This document shows positions 8,401 through 9,435 of a DNA stretch of 9,435 bases, in pieces (positions within the stretch are counted from its first letter, which is position 1; each line of letters begins with the position of its first letter). Made by a program: the position numbers and the translations under genes. The notes beneath the pieces are model-generated. The model was not told where the DNA came from. It ran no database searches and was given only the letters and a program-made list of their open reading frames with translations. The stretch covers positions 1 to 9,435 of the forward strand of contig CABQHR010000059.1 in NCBI GenBank assembly GCA_902463875.1, read 5' to 3'. This DNA comes from an uncultured Collinsella sp. GTDB lineage: Bacteria > Actinomycetota > Coriobacteriia > Coriobacteriales > Coriobacteriaceae.

Positions 8401-9435
8401 GGAAACGACGGGTCTTAAAGCCAACACGGTCAATCGCGCAAATGCGGTCGAACTCCTCCTCGCTCAGCAGCGGGCGCTCCAGGCGCACCAGCTGACAGGC
8501 CGTGCGGGAATCCTCGAGCAGGTTGCCGTGGTTGCCCAGGTAGAGCGTGGTCGAGGTGACCATATGCTCGCGCAGGGCGTCGATCGGCGGGTTCGTGACC
8601 TGAGCGAACAGCTGATAGAAATAGTCGTAGAACGAGCGCGTCTTCTTGGACAGGCAGGCCAACGGCGCATCGATACCCATCGAGGCGAGCGGGGCCTTGC
8701 CCTGCTGGGCCATGGGGCGCACGACCTCGTCAACATCATCCCAGTGATAGCCGAGCTTGGCCATGCGCACGGCGGCGGGCACCTCGGCATCCTCGGCGGG
8801 CGCGGGCGCGGCGGGCTCGTCGAGCGCGTCGACGGTCAGCGTCTCCTCGGCGATCCAATCGCGGTAGGGCTTTTCCTTGGCGTAGCGGGCGCGCAGCTCG
8901 TCGTTGTAGATCACGCGGCCGCGGGCAAAGTCGACCTCGAGCATCTGGCCCGGTCCCAGGCAGCCGCTCGTCAGGATGTTCTCGGGGCGCACCTCGATGG
9001 TGCCTACCTCGCTCGCCAGCATAAAGCGGCCATCACGCGTCACGTAGTAGCGGGCAGGGCGCAGGCCGTTGCGGTCGAGGGCGGCACCCAGGGTGCGGCC
9101 GTCGGTAAAGGCGATGGCGGCCGGACCGTCCCACGGCTCCATGAGCATGGACTGGTAGGCGTCGTAGGCGCGGCGCTCCTCGCTCAGGCTGTCGTTATGG
9201 TCCCACGGCTCGGGCAGCAGCATAGATGCGGCGCGCGTGAGCGGGCGACCGTTCATGACCAGGAACTCGAGCACGTTGTCCAGAATCGCGGAGTCGGAAC
9301 CCTCGCGGTTGATGATAGGCATCACGCGCTCAAGATCGTGCTGGAGCACGGGGCTGTACAGGTTGGGCTCGCGGGCGCGGATCCAGTTGACGTTGCCCTT
9401 GAGGGTGTTGATCTCGCCGTTGTGGATGATAAAGC
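5486..9435 (-). CDS. gltB: Glutamate synthase (NADPH) large subunit GltB, 5' end cut by window
   Basis: The frame is open from the window edge (FIIHNGEINTLKGNVNW, typical of GltB) to TAA at 5486: 1315 codons. About 200-230 N-terminal residues, including the catalytic Cys of the glutaminase domain, lie outside the window. Numbering from the first full codon, the rest of the class II amidotransferase domain runs to about 190 (DRNGLRPARYY near 120). The central domain follows to about 600, the FMN-binding synthase barrel from about 625 to 900 (YGSISKEAH, SPPPHHDIYS, ISGHNGGSG), and the GXGXG beta-helix from about 1050 to 1190. The [3Fe-4S] ligands are C882, C888 and C893, in GCLMQRDCQQDTCPAGIATQ (6755-6790). 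It releases ammonia from glutamine, channels it to the FMN site and makes glutamate from 2-oxoglutarate. Oddities are an Ala/Pro/Glu-rich linker near 200-225 and an Ala/Ser-rich C-terminal tail ending STKKEA. GltD follows in the same operon. Confidence 0.97.
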   Translation of the reverse strand, partial: FIIHNGEINTLKGNVNWIRAREPNLYSPVLQHDLERVMPIINREGSDSAILDNVLEFLVMNGRPLTRAASMLLPEPWDHNDSLSEERRAYDAYQSMLMEPWDGPAAIAFTDGRTLGAALDRNGLRPARYYVTRDGRFMLASEVGTIEVRPENILTSGCLGPGQMLEVDFARGRVIYNDELRARYAKEKPYRDWIAEETLTVDALDEPAAPAPAEDAEVPAAVRMAKLGYHWDDVDEVVRPMAQQGKAPLASMGIDAPLACLSKKTRSFYDYFYQLFAQVTNPPIDALREHMVTSTTLYLGNHGNLLEDSRTACQLVRLERPLLSEEEFDRICAIDRVGFKTRRFRAVYRRDAGEGALQAALKQLAEDVEAAVRDGVNIVVLSDRAAAGEVPVPSLLAVGCVHNHLIRAGVRTFADIVVECGDAVSPHDFAALVGYSASGIYPYNAHACIRDLAARGDLDVTAEQGIANYNKAATAGIVSIMSKMGISTVQSYHSAQIFEAVGFTPEFVNAYFAGTVSRVGGMGVEDVEREQNERYDAALAILKSPAPDQLPTLGLTKWRPLGGEDHLIDPQTVYLLQTACREDSYDTFKEYSARLHRTGRAVRLRDLLDFDASGRTPVSLDEVEPALNIVRRFNTGAMSYGSISKEAHECMAIAMNRLHGRSNSGEGGEDPRRETPLANGDSKNSAIKQVASARFGVTSRYLCSAFEIQIKMAQGAKPGEGGHLPGKKVYPWIAEVRQSTPGIGLISPPPHHDIYSIEDLAELIFDLKNANPGARVSVKLVSEAGVGTIATGVAKGAADKILISGHNGGSGAAARDSIWHAGLPLELGLAEAQQTLLQNGLRSRVVLEADGKLMDGTDVAVACLLGAEEFGFATMPLISMGCLMQRDCQQDTCPAGIATQNCRLRRGFRGKPEHIEHFMLFVAEQLREVMASLGFRTVDEMVGHPECLRQIEVPGNRKANLLDLSPVLASATCEFGAHIPGADGRHFLPQMAADSELDKTLDSTLFVPYTADARAHLRPIRFRADIANVNRCVGTILGNAVTKAHPEGLPAGSITIDCDGSAGQSFGAFLPRGITLNVCGDANDYFGKGLSGGEVSVRPNPHATYKFDENIIVGNVAFFGATSGRGFINGLAGQRFGVRNSGATVVVEGCGNHGCEYMTGGLALILGEVGQNFAAGMTGGVAYVFDQYGTLDARVNHESVELKAPTAGELEQVRALIQEHVDATQSPRGIKLLYSFETMSKHFVKVIPTEYERVLAIVAAAEAVGRTHAQAEELAFDIVTGRASAADVDRFDVAGGAAGAASVAASSVASTKKEA

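Overview
The window is a GC-rich bacterial segment in which every supported gene lies on the minus strand. The high GC content, the protein style and the AbiEi/DUF559-type protein typical of Actinobacteria suggest a gut actinomycete of the class Coriobacteriia, perhaps Collinsella. That assignment is inference from general familiarity, not a database match.

Layout in transcription order (right to left): (1) gltB, large subunit of NADPH-dependent glutamate synthase, 5' end cut by the window edge (5486-9435). (2) gltD, small subunit, starting 5 nt after gltB stops (3999-5480). Together they form an operon converting glutamine plus 2-oxoglutarate into two glutamates. (3) A gap of about 350 nt with overlapping hairpins just after gltD, a probable operon terminator, and the leader of the next gene. 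(4) A conserved-looking 235-residue protein of unknown function (2939-3646). (5) A cluster of three about 57-bp palindromic elements (2679-2898). (6) A protein of about 356 residues (1585-2655) with an AbiEi-like N-terminal half and a DUF559/PD-(D/E)XK nuclease-like C-terminal domain. (7) Two more copies of the same palindromic element (1436-1576). (8) An amidohydrolase whose last few residues run off the window (1-1288).

The glutamate synthase genes and the amidohydrolase are ordinary metabolic genes. The unusual part is 1436-2898. Five copies of an inverted repeat (arms GTCTCGATCTGTAAC / GTTACAGATCGAGAC, 27-nt centre) repeat at an 80-81 bp period, and the orphan AbiEi/nuclease-fold gene sits tightly inside the array, with 8 nt between its stop codon and one repeat and its start region abutting another. 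The copies fall into two subtypes ordered A-B-[gene]-A-B-B. This looks like a gene plus cognate repeat unit: a mobile or duplicated cassette, an autoregulatory operator array, or a repeat targeted by the protein. The sequence alone does not decide between these.
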